DNA of 64,000 nucleotides from an uncultured Paracoccaceae bacterium (GCA_938002605.1 CALLAF010000031.1:1-64000); one strand, 5' to 3'. Positions 25,635-35,479 are shown, counted from the first letter of the stretch. Translations and numbers: made by a program. Notes: generated by a model not told the origin, from the sequence alone.

Positions 25635-26387
25635 TCAAGATGGCGCGGGCATGTTCAGGAATGCGGTAACCGAAGCGGCGAATTCTCGCGGCTTTTGCGC
25701 GTGCAGCCAATGCCCTGCGCCGGGAATTTTCGCGAATTTCGCCTGTGGGAACTGCGATTTGATTGCGGGGCGATGGCTGGGCAGAACATAATCTGAATCC
25801 GCGCCCGATAAAAACAGGGTAGGCCCGTCAAATGACCCGCTGACCTTTGGAAATCCAACGATCTTGGCCATATCGGCTTCGAGCACGTCGAGGTTCAGCC
25901 GCCAGCGCTTTTCTTTCAGATCAAGGCTTTGCAGCAGAAAATCCGCAACGCCGGGCTCTAATTCACCAAGTAATTCTTTGGCTTCACTGCGTGACCCTAA
26001 GGTGGTGGGGTCCACATTGCGCATCGCATTGAGCGGCCCCATCTGCGTGTGCTGATAGGCGACCGGCGCGATGTCGGCCACGATTAACCGTCGCAGTTTG
26101 GCGGGGTGGGTCAGGGCTAGCACCATCGCGGCCTTGCCGCCCATGGAATGCCCAAGCACGTCCATAGGCTGGTCGATCACCTCGGCCAAATCATCCGCCA
26201 TATCCGCGTAAGACTGGCTATCAAACCATGGGCTGCTGCCGTGGTTGCGCATATCGACTGTGATCACTGGGCGCTCTGTTGATAGCCGTTTTGCGATAAC
26301 CCCCCAGTTCCGTGCAGATCCGTACAGACCATGTGCGATTAAAAGGGGTGTGCCCGCAGGCCCGTCGTAGTGTACCGTGTTTAACAT
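25635..26387 (-). CDS. Alpha/beta-fold hydrolase (YbfF-like esterase)
   Basis: A 250-residue cytoplasmic alpha/beta hydrolase. LIAHGLYGSARNWGVIAKRL is the oxyanion region. The nucleophile elbow is LGHSMGGKAA (Ser of GHSMG), the acid lies near LSGADSDYV, and the catalytic His is in IPGAGHWLHAQKP. VDMRNHGSSPW and SYADMADDLAEVID are typical of the YbfF/abhydrolase-10-like esterases. The physiological ester is unknown. Single gene, divergent from the membrane-anchored gene at 26466. Confidence 0.87.
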   Translation of the reverse strand: MLNTVHYDGPAGTPLLIAHGLYGSARNWGVIAKRLSTERPVITVDMRNHGSSPWFDSQSYADMADDLAEVIDQPMDVLGHSMGGKAAMVLALTHPAKLRRLIVADIAPVAYQHTQMGPLNAMRNVDPTTLGSRSEAKELLGELEPGVADFLLQSLDLKEKRWRLNLDVLEADMAKIVGFPKVSGSFDGPTLFLSGADSDYVLPSHRPAIKSQFPQAKFAKIPGAGHWLHAQKPREFAASVTAFLNMPAPS

Positions 26388-26465
26388 GCATCTGTTTTAA
26401 CCCTTTGTGCGGGCAAAGTGCCAGAGGGATTGAGCGGTGCTCGTTTTGCGATTACCGGGTGGTTT

Positions 26466-26846
26466 ATGGTCCAGATGATTGAACAAAATATTGCTGAAAT
26501 CCGTGCGCTTTTTGAATCCAAGCTGCGTGTACGCGGGGCGTCATTGGCTGTGCAATTACGTAAAGCCCGGCGTCATTTGCCGCGCGCCGTCCGGCGTGAC
26601 GTGACATATCTTATTGAAACTGCTGAGTTGAGCCAGAACCCCAAGCTGGTACGTATGGTGGATACTGCCCGCATCGCGCGTGCGCATCGCAACACGGTCG
26701 CGTTCCTTGAAAATGTCGACCTGCGTGAACAGCGTATCACCGGGCTGATCAATGTGGTTGCGGCGATTGCGCTGGCGATTTTGGTGACGGCTGCATTGGT
26801 GATCTATGTGCTGGTGCAACGGGGTTACGTCGGACCGGGTCTTTGA
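26466..26846 (+). CDS. Small C-terminally membrane-anchored hypothetical protein
   Basis: A protein of about 126 residues starting at ATG 26466 (MVQMIEQNIAEIRALFESKLRVRG); a GTG at 26418 would extend it by 16 residues. The N-terminal 95 residues are helical and highly basic (LRKARRHLPRAVRRDVTYLIETAE), followed by one transmembrane helix (INVVAAIALAILVTAALVIYVLVQ) and a short tail. I do not recognise the family, although this layout recurs in Rhodobacteraceae. Its 3' 98 bp overlap the convergent DUF817 gene. Confidence 0.65.
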   Translation: MVQMIEQNIAEIRALFESKLRVRGASLAVQLRKARRHLPRAVRRDVTYLIETAELSQNPKLVRMVDTARIARAHRNTVAFLENVDLREQRITGLINVVAAIALAILVTAALVIYVLVQRGYVGPGL

Positions 26847-27645
26847 CGACCAGCGTGACCGTGGCGAAGGCCACATAAAGCAGCAGATACCACGATCCGA
26901 TTTTCGCAAAGCTGACCAGATCCAACGGGTTTTGCCCCGCGTAAATCCATGTGCCTGTCAACGTGCCGATGTTTTCTGCGATCCACAAAAACAGGCTTGC
27001 TAGAAATGCGGCGACGGGCAGGGGCATCCAATACCAGTTTGCCCCAATGCGGAACCAAATGCGGGTGCGGATGTAGAATAGGGCGGTGGCCGCGAACAGG
27101 ACGCTGCGAAAGTCCCAGATGTAATGGTGGCTGAAAAAGTTGACGTAAACCGCGACCGCCAGCCCAAAGTGTAACAACATCGGCGGGAAGGGCGCGAATT
27201 GCATGTCAAACAGCCGGATCACCCGCGCCATGTAGCTGCCGACGGCGGCATACATGAAGCCCGAAAACAGCGGCACGCCGTAGATTTTGAACAGCGCAAT
27301 TTCCGGATAGCCCCAAGACCCCGCGCTGACCTTGAACCACTCCATCGCGGTGCCGGTGATGTGGAACAAAAGGATCACGCGGGCCTCTGCCCATGTCTCT
27401 AGCTTAAAACGTAGAAACAAGACTTGCAGGCCAAGCGCGATCAAAAACAACGCGTCATAGCGGGCGAGGGGCCAGTGATCTTGCCAGATCATCTTGGTCC
27501 CAATAATCGCAGCCAAAAGACACGCCCCAAACAAACAGGCCCACGCTTGTTTGAGGACAAACATGACAAATTCAGCGACCCCCGCGGGAAGGCGGCGGCG
27601 CATAGCATCGCCAAGATGGCGTTCAGTGAGATGGGTTTGGGTCAT
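26749..27645 (-). CDS. DUF817 integral membrane protein
   Basis: A 298-residue polytopic membrane protein of the DUF817 family (about eight helices). Blocks typical of the family are FLRFKLETWAEARVILLFHITGTAMEWFKVSAGSWGYPE, GVPLFSGFMYAAVGSYMARV and IWDFRSVLFAATALFYIRTRIWFRIG. WIAENIGTLTGTWIYAGQ and SWYLLLYVAFATVTLV follow. Function unknown. The last 35 or so residues are Pro/Ser/Gln-rich and are encoded within the 98-bp overlap with the convergent gene, so the C-terminal tail is probably a late extension. The ATG at 27645 is the first in frame. Confidence 0.85.
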   Translation of the reverse strand: MTQTHLTERHLGDAMRRRLPAGVAEFVMFVLKQAWACLFGACLLAAIIGTKMIWQDHWPLARYDALFLIALGLQVLFLRFKLETWAEARVILLFHITGTAMEWFKVSAGSWGYPEIALFKIYGVPLFSGFMYAAVGSYMARVIRLFDMQFAPFPPMLLHFGLAVAVYVNFFSHHYIWDFRSVLFAATALFYIRTRIWFRIGANWYWMPLPVAAFLASLFLWIAENIGTLTGTWIYAGQNPLDLVSFAKIGSWYLLLYVAFATVTLVVKDPVRRNPVAPAHRSPMQPSPKSPAQSPQPH

Positions 27646-27744
27646 GGGGGCGTTTCTAAGAAGTACATTCGCAATATGTGCCGGATGTTTGTGCAGTTTT
27701 CAATTACACTAGTTTGAGTGTTCCTGAAAATGTCCTGACATACT

Positions 27745-28746
27745 TCAAAGAATTGAATGGGTTATTCGCATGTATAACAGCTGTGTGCCGTCAGCGCTGT
27801 AGGTTGCTTGAAACGATGTTCCATACGCTCCTGCGCGAAATATTCGCCGGAGTGTGCCAGATGTCGGGAAGAGGGGGCCATTTGTTCTAATAGACCAGTA
27901 GCCATCGACCCGCATGGTTCCATCAGTTAGAAGAAATGGATGATCAGAACTAGAATGCTGCCCTACCCGAAACCCCTGCGCTTCTAACCAATCGGCGGCT
28001 GTATTAATCCCACCCCATTCGTGCATCAACCTAAAGGCGCAAACCTCTGCGTCGCCATCCGTGTAAATCTTATCCCAGTCCATCTGAATGAGGACAGCAC
28101 GATTGTCTGCGTCGGCGCCGGTTTTTAGGCATGATTGCACGCTCGGGAAACGGCTGAGAGCAATGTTCACATCAGGTGTCATTTGGCGTTCAAGTTTGAC
28201 GCGGTACGGCGGTTCACCCGGAGGTTGCTGGGGTAACGTACTTGAGAATGGTATAATTGACGACGCAGACCAAACGCAAAAGCATGAGATGACCACGAGA
28301 TAGAGCTTTTCATCCCACTTTGTTTGACGAAAGTGCCGAACTGACCATCCCGGCTGGCCAGCGACCCGTCCGGTCATGATCCAATAGATCAAACAAATAA
28401 GAGACGTACCGCCGACTACTTGATTCCAGTAGCCAACGAAAACGCCACTAGTCAATATGAAGATAAGCACCGCACGACGCCTCGGCGAAGGTTTTGTCTT
28501 CGCCATCATGGAGCGGTCAAACCAAAATAGTATTCCTGAACATACGAAAGCCCCGAATGCGATGATGAAAGAGGCAAAAATGAAGCCCACGATCGGGCTT
28601 CCTAAGCGGTAGGTGTAGTGCTGTGCGTAATCAGACCAAAGAAGACTACCGATCATCGTTGCGAAGAGCACGCTCATCATGATGGAAAACATAATCCTCG
28701 CGAAGCGTGCGAGCTGATTTCGTAGTGAGGAGGGAATTGATTGCAT
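27745..28746 (-). CDS. Hypothetical membrane protein with soluble C-terminal half
   Basis: A 333-residue protein. About five hydrophobic helices occupy residues 15-175 (FSIMMSVLFATMIGSLLW, VGFIFASFIIAFGAFVCSGILFW, AVLIFILTSGVFVGYW, TSLICLIYWIM, LYLVVISCFCVWSASS). A polar domain of about 150 residues follows, with DVNIALSRFPSVQSCLKTG, LIQMDWDKIYTDGDAEVCAFRL and WLEAQGFRVGQHSSSD. The C-terminal half would lie outside the membrane. No known domain recognised. AT-richer than its flanks and isolated by 100-170 bp gaps. Confidence 0.6.
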   Translation of the reverse strand: MQSIPSSLRNQLARFARIMFSIMMSVLFATMIGSLLWSDYAQHYTYRLGSPIVGFIFASFIIAFGAFVCSGILFWFDRSMMAKTKPSPRRRAVLIFILTSGVFVGYWNQVVGGTSLICLIYWIMTGRVAGQPGWSVRHFRQTKWDEKLYLVVISCFCVWSASSIIPFSSTLPQQPPGEPPYRVKLERQMTPDVNIALSRFPSVQSCLKTGADADNRAVLIQMDWDKIYTDGDAEVCAFRLMHEWGGINTAADWLEAQGFRVGQHSSSDHPFLLTDGTMRVDGYWSIRTNGPLFPTSGTLRRIFRAGAYGTSFQATYSADGTQLLYMRITHSIL

Positions 28747-28886
28747 GAGGATGATCTGGGTTAAACAACAAATGCTTGTACTCAGGAGATCAGACCGTTG
28801 TTATGCGTAGAATTAAAGTCACGTATTCCATACTGACGGAAATGACATAGAATTCCTTCCGGTCAGATTCTCATAGCATTGCTAAG

Positions 28887-28910
28887 TTAGGTGGGCCGAA
28901 GCCCACCCAA
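28887..28910 (-). terminator. GGTGGGC hairpin after glyA
   Basis: Arms GGTGGGC (28890-28896) and GCCCACC (28901-28907) with a CGAA tetraloop, extended by near-complementary tta/caa, lie just downstream of the glyA stop (minus strand). It belongs to the same GGTGGxxC hairpin family seen at 5454-5471 and 14388-14436. Confidence 0.6.
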
Positions 28911-28916
28911 CATTTC

Positions 28917-30212
28917 TCACAAGTTCGGATACATCGGGAACTTGTCGCAGAGCGCTTCGACTTCGGCGCGGACTTTGGCTTCGACGGCGCCGTTACCTTC
29001 TTCTCCGTTGGCGGCAAGCCCATCGGTGACTTCGACGATCCAGTCGGCAATCTGGCGGAACTCGGCTTCGCCAAATCCGCGCGTTGTTCCTGCGGGAGAG
29101 CCCAGACGGATGCCGGAAGTGACCGTTGGTTTTTCAGGGTCAAACGGGATGCCGTTTTTGTTGCAGGTGATATGCGCGCGGCCAAGTGAGTCTTCAGTCG
29201 CGTTGCCTTTGACCCCTTTGGGGCGCAGGTCGACCAGCATCAGGTGGCTGTCGGTGCCGCCTGATACGATATCCAGCCCGCCTTTCATCAGCTGATCCGC
29301 CAAGGCTTGTGCGTTTTTGACGACCTGTTCTTGGTAGGATTTGAACTCGGGGCGCAGGGCTTCGCCGAATGCCACGGCTTTACCAGCGATGACATGCATC
29401 AGCGGGCCGCCTTGGATACCGGGGAAGATGGCCGAGTTCACTTTTTTCGCGATGTCTGCGTCGTTGGTGCAGATCATGCCGCCGCGTGGGCCGCGCAGGG
29501 TTTTATGCGTGGTTGTTGTGGCAACATGCGCGTGCGGGAAGGGTGATGGGTAGATGCCCGCAGCGACAAGCCCAGCAAAATGCGCCATATCGACCAAAAG
29601 GATCGCGCCAACAGAATCCGCAATCTCGCGCATTTTTGCGAAATCAATGATGCGCGGAATGGCGGACCCACCCGCGATGATCATTTTGGGCTGGTGTTCG
29701 GTCGCCAGTGCTTGGACTTCGTCATAGTCCAGCAGGCTGTCTTGGCGGCGCACGCCATATTGCACGGCGTTGTAGATTTTACCGGATTGGTTTGGCTTGG
29801 CACCGTGGGTCAAGTGACCGCCCGCGTCCAAAGACATGCCAAGAATGGTGTCGCCCGGTTTGATCAGCGCGTTATAGACACCTTGGTTCGCTTGCGATCC
29901 AGAGTTCGGCTGCACGTTCACATATTCACAGCCAAACAACTGTTTGGCGCGGTCGATGGCGATGTTTTCGGCAACATCAACAAATTCGCAACCGCCATAG
30001 TAACGACGCCCCGGATAGCCTTCGGCGTATTTGTTTGTCATCACGCTGCCTTGGGCTTCCATGACAGCGGCTGATACGATGTTTTCAGAAGCGATCAATT
30101 CGATCTCTTTGCGCTGGCGACCAAGTTCGCCGGTGATTGCTGCGTGAATTTCAGGGTCTCGGGTATCTAGTGTCTCGGTGAAAAAGCCGGCGTCGCGGAC
30201 ATCTGCGGTCAT
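28917..30212 (-). CDS. glyA: Serine hydroxymethyltransferase
   Basis: A 431-residue PLP enzyme converting serine plus tetrahydrofolate to glycine and 5,10-methylene-tetrahydrofolate. Motifs: [77 protein letters not shown] and the PLP-lysine block [37 protein letters not shown] and [20 protein letters not shown] complete the family pattern. The start at ATG 30212 has AAGGAAAA upstream; the longer frame is discarded. It is divergent from nadK. Confidence 0.97.
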   Translation of the reverse strand: MTADVRDAGFFTETLDTRDPEIHAAITGELGRQRKEIELIASENIVSAAVMEAQGSVMTNKYAEGYPGRRYYGGCEFVDVAENIAIDRAKQLFGCEYVNVQPNSGSQANQGVYNALIKPGDTILGMSLDAGGHLTHGAKPNQSGKIYNAVQYGVRRQDSLLDYDEVQALATEHQPKMIIAGGSAIPRIIDFAKMREIADSVGAILLVDMAHFAGLVAAGIYPSPFPHAHVATTTTHKTLRGPRGGMICTNDADIAKKVNSAIFPGIQGGPLMHVIAGKAVAFGEALRPEFKSYQEQVVKNAQALADQLMKGGLDIVSGGTDSHLMLVDLRPKGVKGNATEDSLGRAHITCNKNGIPFDPEKPTVTSGIRLGSPAGTTRGFGEAEFRQIADWIVEVTDGLAANGEEGNGAVEAKVRAEVEALCDKFPMYPNL

Positions 30213-30398
30213 GGGTGTTTTCCTTGTCTCAGGGGCCAATTGCAAAGTGATGGGACCTCATACCGTAGGAATGCCCCGTTCTAAAGCATCAAAACGACCA
30301 TGATCTTTATGAGCGCGTCATGTGGGTTTCTTATCGGCGTCTTGCGTTTCGCGGGTGATCCCATCACTACTGTATCGACCAAGAGGAATAATTCATCC

Positions 30399-31163
30399 AT
30401 GACGCAGCCAAAGATCGCTTTTGTCGCCAGCCCCGTGCCGACCGCACAAGCGGCGCTTCACAGATTGACGGCGCTGTATAATGATGTCGCCCCAGCACAG
30501 GCTGATGTCATTGTTGCGTTGGGCGGGGATGGGTTCATGTTGCAGACCTTGCACAGCACCCAAGAGCTAGATGTGCCTGTTTACGGTATGAACCGCGGCA
30601 CCGTTGGATTCTTGATGAATGAATATAGTGCGGATGAACTGGGAGAGCGGTTGAATGCTGCCGTAGAAGAGGTGATCAACCCGCTGGCGATGACTGCGCT
30701 GACCGTGGATGGTCAGATGCACGATGCGCTTGCAATCAACGAGGTCAGCTTGCTGCGTGCGGGTCCGCAAGCCGCGAAATTGCGGATTACAGTTGATGGC
30801 AAGGTGCGTTTGCCAGAACTGGTGTGCGATGGCGCGCTAGTGGCGACGCCCGCTGGGTCGACCGCTTATAACTATTCCGCGCATGGGCCGATCTTGCCTA
30901 TTGGGTCAGATGTGCTTGCGCTGACAGCAATGTCCGCGTTTCGGCCGCGGCGTTGGCGGGGGGCCTTGCTGCCCAAGCGGGCGGTTGTGCGGTTCGATGT
31001 AATCGATTCTGCCAAGCGCCCAGTGATGGCCGATGCTGATGGGGAATCCGTTCGCGATGTGTCGAGCGTCGAAATTCGGTCAGAGCCGACGATCAAACAC
31101 CGGATTTTATTTGACCCTGGACATGGGCTTGAGGAACGGCTGATCCGTGAACAGTTCGTGTGA
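30399..31163 (+). CDS. nadK: NAD kinase
   Basis: A 254-residue ATP-NAD kinase producing NADP. The diagnostic motif GGDG is in [30 protein letters not shown] is conserved, NEVSLLRAG contains the second conserved NE motif, and [26 protein letters not shown] is the glycine-rich core. The start at ATG 30399 ([13 protein letters not shown]) follows AAGAGGA and gives normal bacterial length. It is divergent from glyA. Confidence 0.95.
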   Translation: MTQPKIAFVASPVPTAQAALHRLTALYNDVAPAQADVIVALGGDGFMLQTLHSTQELDVPVYGMNRGTVGFLMNEYSADELGERLNAAVEEVINPLAMTALTVDGQMHDALAINEVSLLRAGPQAAKLRITVDGKVRLPELVCDGALVATPAGSTAYNYSAHGPILPIGSDVLALTAMSAFRPRRWRGALLPKRAVVRFDVIDSAKRPVMADADGESVRDVSSVEIRSEPTIKHRILFDPGHGLEERLIREQFV

Positions 31164-31262
31164 ATTTTCACGCCTGAAACTGCGTTAAGTCAACTATACA
31201 CATACCCCAAAATCTGCTGTCGCATCCACACGGTGAATGGGCAGTTTTCGTCAGGGCGATGT

Positions 31263-31297
31263 CGCAAATGAATAAGACTTGTCGCATTTGCGGTTTT
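31263..31297 (+). terminator. Dyad upstream of the 2OG-oxygenase gene (possible nadK terminator or operator)
   Basis: CGCAAATG (31263-31270) and CATTTGCG (31285-31292) form an 8-bp-arm dyad with a 14-base loop, followed by GTTTTT. It lies 100 bp after nadK and 33 bp before the next start codon. It can be read as a weak intrinsic terminator or as a regulatory dyad for the oxygenase gene. Confidence 0.4.
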
Positions 31298-31324
31298 TAA
31301 CCTTCTCGAAACAAGGAGGCAAAA

Positions 31325-32167
31325 ATGCAAATTTCTGACACTGACCTGATCAACCTCACCGATTACCCCATCCATACTGATGGTCCTGAACGCGACGCAG
31401 TCTTGGCTCGCGTTTGGGCGGATTTAGAAAAAGACGGTTGCGCCGTTTTGAAAGGGTTTCTGACCCCTGCGGGTGTTGCCGCGCTTACCAATGAAGCAGA
31501 CGGCGTTGCTGATCGTGGGCATAGCTCATTTAGTAAAACCAACGTCTATTTTAGCCAAGATGACCCCAGTCTGCCTGAAGATGATCCGCGGCGTCGGTTT
31601 TATGAGCGCTCAAATGCGTTCATTGCGGCGGATAACTTTGCACCTGATGGCCCGTTGCGGCAGGTGCATGATTTCGAAGGCTTCGATCAGTTCATCCAAG
31701 ATTGTTTGCAGGAGGAAAAGTTCTATCGCTACGCTGACCCGCTTGCAGATGTGATTGTGAACATGGCGTCAGAAGGAAACGGATTTCCATGGCACTTTGA
31801 TACCAACAATTTCACTGTGACGCTTGCAATTCAAAATGCGAATGCTGGCGGCGCATTTGAATACGCCCCGAAAATCCGCGAAAACGATGAAAATTTCCCA
31901 GAGGTGAAACGCGTCTTGGATGGTACGTCAGACAAGATACGTGTGCTCAACCTCGAGCCGGGCGATTTGCAGCTCTTTCGTGGACGGTACTCTCTCCACC
32001 GTGTTGCGCCGCTTGAAGGAGACCGGCCGCGCTATGTTGCGATTTTCTCTTATGTTGAAGAGCCCGGAATGGTCGGAAGCGTTGAGCGAACAAAACAGCT
32101 ATATGGGCGCACGCTTCCCATTCATGAAGAACGGGCAGGGCAGCGCGCTGATAGCTATTTGGACTAG
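31325..32167 (+). CDS. 2-oxoglutarate/Fe(II) oxygenase (HalD/BesD-like superfamily, hydroxylase-type active site)
   Basis: A 280-residue non-heme iron oxygenase. The metal triad is visible as H157-x-D159 in FPWHFDTNNFTV and H225 in RYSLHRVAP, with R236 placed to bind 2-oxoglutarate. The fold context (TVTLAIQNANAGGAFEY, LNLEPGDLQLFRGRYSLHRV, PRYVAIFSYVEEPG) resembles the ArpA/HalD/BesD-like group, whose halogenating members replace the Asp by Gly. Here the Asp is kept, so hydroxylation, probably of a free amino acid or small amine, is the more likely chemistry. A strong AAGGAGG precedes the ATG. It is monocistronic, with a dyad on one side and a palindrome on the other. Confidence 0.75.
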   Translation: MQISDTDLINLTDYPIHTDGPERDAVLARVWADLEKDGCAVLKGFLTPAGVAALTNEADGVADRGHSSFSKTNVYFSQDDPSLPEDDPRRRFYERSNAFIAADNFAPDGPLRQVHDFEGFDQFIQDCLQEEKFYRYADPLADVIVNMASEGNGFPWHFDTNNFTVTLAIQNANAGGAFEYAPKIRENDENFPEVKRVLDGTSDKIRVLNLEPGDLQLFRGRYSLHRVAPLEGDRPRYVAIFSYVEEPGMVGSVERTKQLYGRTLPIHEERAGQRADSYLD

Positions 32168-32239
32168 CTCTGTAAGCTCTCAGTTTGGGCGTGGGTCAGT
32201 TTCGTAACATCGCCGATTTTGCCTAAGCTACTCTAAAAA

Positions 32240-32285
32240 TTGACCAAATGGTCAATGGGATTCGCGTACCATCGGCACGCGAATC
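32240..32285 (+). promoter_or_regulatory. Palindrome and hairpin between the 2OG-oxygenase gene and ihfB
   Basis: TTGACCAAATGGTCAA (32240-32255) is a perfect 16-bp palindrome of operator type. It is followed at once by a hairpin GATTCGCGT (32259-32267) / ACGCGAATC (32277-32285), which may terminate the oxygenase transcript. The rest of the 330-bp gap to ihfB shows nothing I can name apart from the ihfB ribosome binding site (GGGAGG). Confidence 0.45.
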
Positions 32286-32497
32286 GCTTTGCCCGTCTCC
32301 TACGTGGAAAAAAGATATCAGTGCGCGAACCCCCGTGTTTGGATCGATTCCAAGCCATTTATTCTATACCTGTCCCGTTTTTTGGACAGTTTCACCCTGT
32401 TCTCGCTATTTCCTGAGCGCAGGAAACTGCCTATAGTCATTTGAAAAGCGGGGATAAACCGCGATGATGTGATATGTGTATTTTGGGAGGCTACGTT

Positions 32498-32779
32498 ATG
32501 ATCCGTTCTGAATTGATTCAAAAAATTGCTGATGAGAACCCGCATCTGTATCAACGTGACGTTGAGCGAATTGTGAATACGATCTTTGAAGAGATCACAG
32601 ACGCTATGTCGCGGGGCGACCGTGTCGAATTACGTGGCTTTGGCGCGTTTTCGGTGAAAAAACGGGATCAGCGTATTGGCCGTAACCCGCGCACGGGTGA
32701 AGCGGTCGAAGTAGAAGAGAAACATGTTCCGTTCTTCAAGACCGGCAAGCTTTTGCGGGATCGTTTGAACGGCAACTAA
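32498..32779 (+). CDS. ihfB: Integration host factor subunit beta
   Basis: A 93-residue DNA-bending protein of the HU/IHF family, partner of IHF alpha in nucleoid structure, recombination and transcription. [33 protein letters not shown] is the dimerisation helix region. [30 protein letters not shown] is the DNA-binding arm with the intercalating RNPRTG proline. The start at ATG 32498 has GGGAGG upstream; an 8-codon upstream extension is rejected. It begins the conserved run ihfB-lapA-trpF-trpB. Confidence 0.95.
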   Translation: MIRSELIQKIADENPHLYQRDVERIVNTIFEEITDAMSRGDRVELRGFGAFSVKKRDQRIGRNPRTGEAVEVEEKHVPFFKTGKLLRDRLNGN

Positions 32780-32788
32780 GAGGAAGCC

Positions 32789-33145
32789 ATGAAAACAATT
32801 CGTTATGCCTTTTGGGCCATTGCCGGGCTGTGCTTGATAATCATTGGGCTCGCTAATCGCGACGCGGTGACAGTACGGGCGATGCCACAGGCGCTGGCCG
32901 ATATGCTAGGCCTGTCGCCTGACATCCAGCTGCCCCTATTTATCGTCATCTTCATTGGCGTTGGTTTTGGGCTGCTTATCGGCTTCTTGTGGGAATGGGT
33001 GCGCGAACACCGCGTGCGTTCTGATTCACGGGCGAAAAGCCGTGAACTTGATGCCTTGCGTCGCGAAGTGCAAAAACTGCGCGGTGAGGCTGTGGGCGCA
33101 AAAGATAGCGACGATGTGCTCGCACTTTTGGAAAACGTGAGCTGA
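32789..33145 (+). CDS. lapA: LapA-domain (DUF1049) membrane protein
   Basis: A 118-residue inner-membrane protein with two transmembrane helices (about 5-23 and 47-70) and a cytoplasmic coiled tail ([21 protein letters not shown]), the layout of LapA, which with LapB regulates LPS assembly through FtsH/LpxC in gammaproteobacteria. No lapB gene is adjacent. AGAGGAAG lies ahead of the ATG, 9 bp after ihfB. Its stop overlaps the trpF start by one base (TGATG). Confidence 0.83.
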   Translation: MKTIRYAFWAIAGLCLIIIGLANRDAVTVRAMPQALADMLGLSPDIQLPLFIVIFIGVGFGLLIGFLWEWVREHRVRSDSRAKSRELDALRREVQKLRGEAVGAKDSDDVLALLENVS

Positions 33146-33795
33146 TGCCATCTGATATTCGGATTAAGATCTGCGGTCTGCGGACCGCTGCTGACATCGT
33201 GGCCGCGACCGATGCCGGAGCAACCTATATAGGGTTTAACTTTTTCCCCAAATCGCCACGCTATGTTAGCTTTGACCAAGCGCGAGATCTTGCCATCGAT
33301 GTGCCGATTGGTGTGGCCAAAGTTGGGCTTGTCGTGAATGCAGACGATGCGTTGCTGGATGATCTGACGGAAAAGGTGCCGCTGGATATGTTGCAGTTGC
33401 ACGGATCAGAGACCCCTGAACGTGTTGCCGAAATTCGCGCGCGCTACGGTCTGCCTGTGATCAAAGTGCTGGGTATTTCGGGGCCTGATGATCTTGATGC
33501 GATTGACCGCTATAGCGTCGTTGCCGATCAGTTGATGCTGGATGCGAAGCCGCCCAAAGATGCGGTGTTGCCGGGTGGAAATGGTATCAGCTTTGATTGG
33601 AATTTGCTGTCTGGGCGCAAATATTGGACTAAGCCGTGGATGCTAGCAGGTGGCCTGAACCCTGAAAATGTGGCGCAAGCGATTGCAAACACCGGCGCAT
33701 TACAGGTTGACGTGGCGTCGGGTGTGGAAACTGCGCCGGGCGTCAAAGATGCAGCCCTTATGAAAGCGTTTTGCGATGCCGCGCGCGGCGCCTAA
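33145..33795 (+). CDS. trpF: Phosphoribosylanthranilate isomerase
   Basis: A 216-residue TIM-barrel enzyme of tryptophan synthesis. [34 protein letters not shown] carries the catalytic Cys, and [29 protein letters not shown] follows. LMLDAKPPK holds the catalytic Asp region, and [37 protein letters not shown] forms the phosphate-binding C-terminus. The start at 33145 overlaps the lapA stop by one base. trpB follows 83 bp downstream. Confidence 0.95.
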   Translation: MPSDIRIKICGLRTAADIVAATDAGATYIGFNFFPKSPRYVSFDQARDLAIDVPIGVAKVGLVVNADDALLDDLTEKVPLDMLQLHGSETPERVAEIRARYGLPVIKVLGISGPDDLDAIDRYSVVADQLMLDAKPPKDAVLPGGNGISFDWNLLSGRKYWTKPWMLAGGLNPENVAQAIANTGALQVDVASGVETAPGVKDAALMKAFCDAARGA

Positions 33796-33878
33796 TCTTA
33801 TCCAATAGTCTGCTTGCCTGCTTTACCCTTTTGAACAATCGCGCTAGTCCTGACAGGCGCGATAAAAAGAGATGTGAC

Positions 33879-35105
33879 ATGTCCAACGATCTATTCAACA
33901 GCTTCATGACCGGTCCTGACGAAAAGGGACGTTTTGGTGATTTTGGGGGCCGTTTTGTTTCGGAAACCTTAATGCCGCTGATCCTCGAGCTTGAGGAGCA
34001 GTATGAGTTCACCAAAACCGATGATAGTTTTTGGGCAGAGATGGATGATCTGTGGGCCAATTACGTGGGCCGCCCGAGCCCCTTGTACCACGCCGAACGC
34101 CTGACCGAACATCTGGGTGGCGCTAAAATCTATCTTAAACGTGATGAGCTGAACCACACAGGCGCGCATAAGATCAATAACGTGCTCGGTCAGATCATTC
34201 TGGCGCGCCGTATGGGTAAAACCCGGATTATTGCCGAAACTGGCGCAGGCCAACACGGCGTTGCGACGGCGACGGTTTGTGCGAAATTTGGTCTCAAATG
34301 CGTAGTTTACATGGGCGCACATGACGTTGAACGCCAAGCGCCGAATGTATTCCGGATGCGCCTGTTAGGCGCCGAAGTGGTCCCTGTGACCTCGGGTCGT
34401 GGTACGCTGAAGGATGCGATGAATGATGCGCTGCGCGACTGGGTGACCAATGTGCGCGACACGTTCTATTGCATCGGCACTGTGGCTGGGCCGCACCCGT
34501 ATCCGGCGATGGTGCGTGATTTCCAAGCGATCATTGGCAAGGAAACTAAAGAGCAAATGCAAGCCGCCGAAGGCCGTTTGCCAGATACGTTGATTGCCGC
34601 GATTGGTGGTGGATCGAACGCGATGGGGCTTTTCTTTCCGTTTCTTGACGACAAGGACGTCAGCATCATCGGCGTCGAAGCTGGCGGTAAGGGTGTGAAT
34701 GCCAAGATGGAGCATTGCGCGTCTCTCACCGGCGGCCGCCCCGGTGTACTGCACGGCAACCGTACCTATTTGCTTCAAGATGACGATGGTCAAATTCTCG
34801 AAGGGTTTAGCATCTCGGCCGGTCTCGATTACCCCGGCATCGGGCCGGAACATGCTTGGCTGCATGAAATCGGTCGCGCGCAATATGTGTCGATCACCGA
34901 TGTCGAAGCGCTTGAGGCATTCCAGCTTTGCTGTGCGCTCGAAGGTATCATTCCGGCGCTGGAACCATCCCATGCGCTTGCCCATGTGATGAAGATCGCA
35001 CCGACACTGCCCAAAGATCACCTGCTGGTGATGAACATGTGTGGGCGCGGCGACAAGGATATCTTTACCGTGGCCAAGCACCTTGGCTTTGATATGAAAG
35101 CCTAG
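33879..35105 (+). CDS. trpB: Tryptophan synthase beta chain
   Basis: A 408-residue PLP enzyme condensing indole and serine to tryptophan. Motifs: [59 protein letters not shown] (PLP Lys in HTGAHKINN), [30 protein letters not shown] and [15 protein letters not shown]. The start at ATG 33879 is the canonical N-terminus; the frame upstream overlaps trpF. Its partner trpA lies 12 kb away at 46858-47649 on the other strand. The stop overlaps the convergent DUF2237 stop by 4 bp. Confidence 0.97.
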   Translation: MSNDLFNSFMTGPDEKGRFGDFGGRFVSETLMPLILELEEQYEFTKTDDSFWAEMDDLWANYVGRPSPLYHAERLTEHLGGAKIYLKRDELNHTGAHKINNVLGQIILARRMGKTRIIAETGAGQHGVATATVCAKFGLKCVVYMGAHDVERQAPNVFRMRLLGAEVVPVTSGRGTLKDAMNDALRDWVTNVRDTFYCIGTVAGPHPYPAMVRDFQAIIGKETKEQMQAAEGRLPDTLIAAIGGGSNAMGLFFPFLDDKDVSIIGVEAGGKGVNAKMEHCASLTGGRPGVLHGNRTYLLQDDDGQILEGFSISAGLDYPGIGPEHAWLHEIGRAQYVSITDVEALEAFQLCCALEGIIPALEPSHALAHVMKIAPTLPKDHLLVMNMCGRGDKDIFTVAKHLGFDMKA

Positions 35106-35479
35106 GTTCGGTCGGCCGCGTATTGTTGCAGCACGTCAATTGACACGATTTCCAACGCACGCATATGCGTGCCGTGCAGGTTGACCTGCGGCGCGCAACC
35201 TTCGTCATGCGCCTGCAGAAACCTGCTGGCGCATAGGCACCAGCTATCTCCGGCCTTTAGCCCCGCAAATCCAAATTCGGGGCGCGGCGTGCTGAGGTCA
35301 TTGCCAAAGTATTTTGAATAGGCCAGAAATTCGTCCGTCATCACAGCGCAAACCGCGTGGCTGCCGGTATCTTGCGCGCAGGTATCACAGGCACCATTGC
35401 GGAAATATCCGGTGACCGGATCCATCGAACAAGGGGCGAGCGGGTGCCCGAAGACGTTCAGCGATGGGTCTTTATCCAT
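35102..35479 (-). CDS. DUF2237 family protein
   Basis: A 125-residue small soluble protein with conserved cysteine and Gly/Trp blocks: [58 protein letters not shown], then [33 protein letters not shown]. This is the whole DUF2237 domain, function unknown. Its start overlaps the end of the upstream serine hydrolase gene by 8 bp. It is the last gene of the run rplY...pth-DUF2332-hydrolase-DUF2237, and its stop overlaps trpB's by 4 bp. Confidence 0.87.
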   Translation of the reverse strand: MDKDPSLNVFGHPLAPCSMDPVTGYFRNGACDTCAQDTGSHAVCAVMTDEFLAYSKYFGNDLSTPRPEFGFAGLKAGDSWCLCASRFLQAHDEGCAPQVNLHGTHMRALEIVSIDVLQQYAADRT

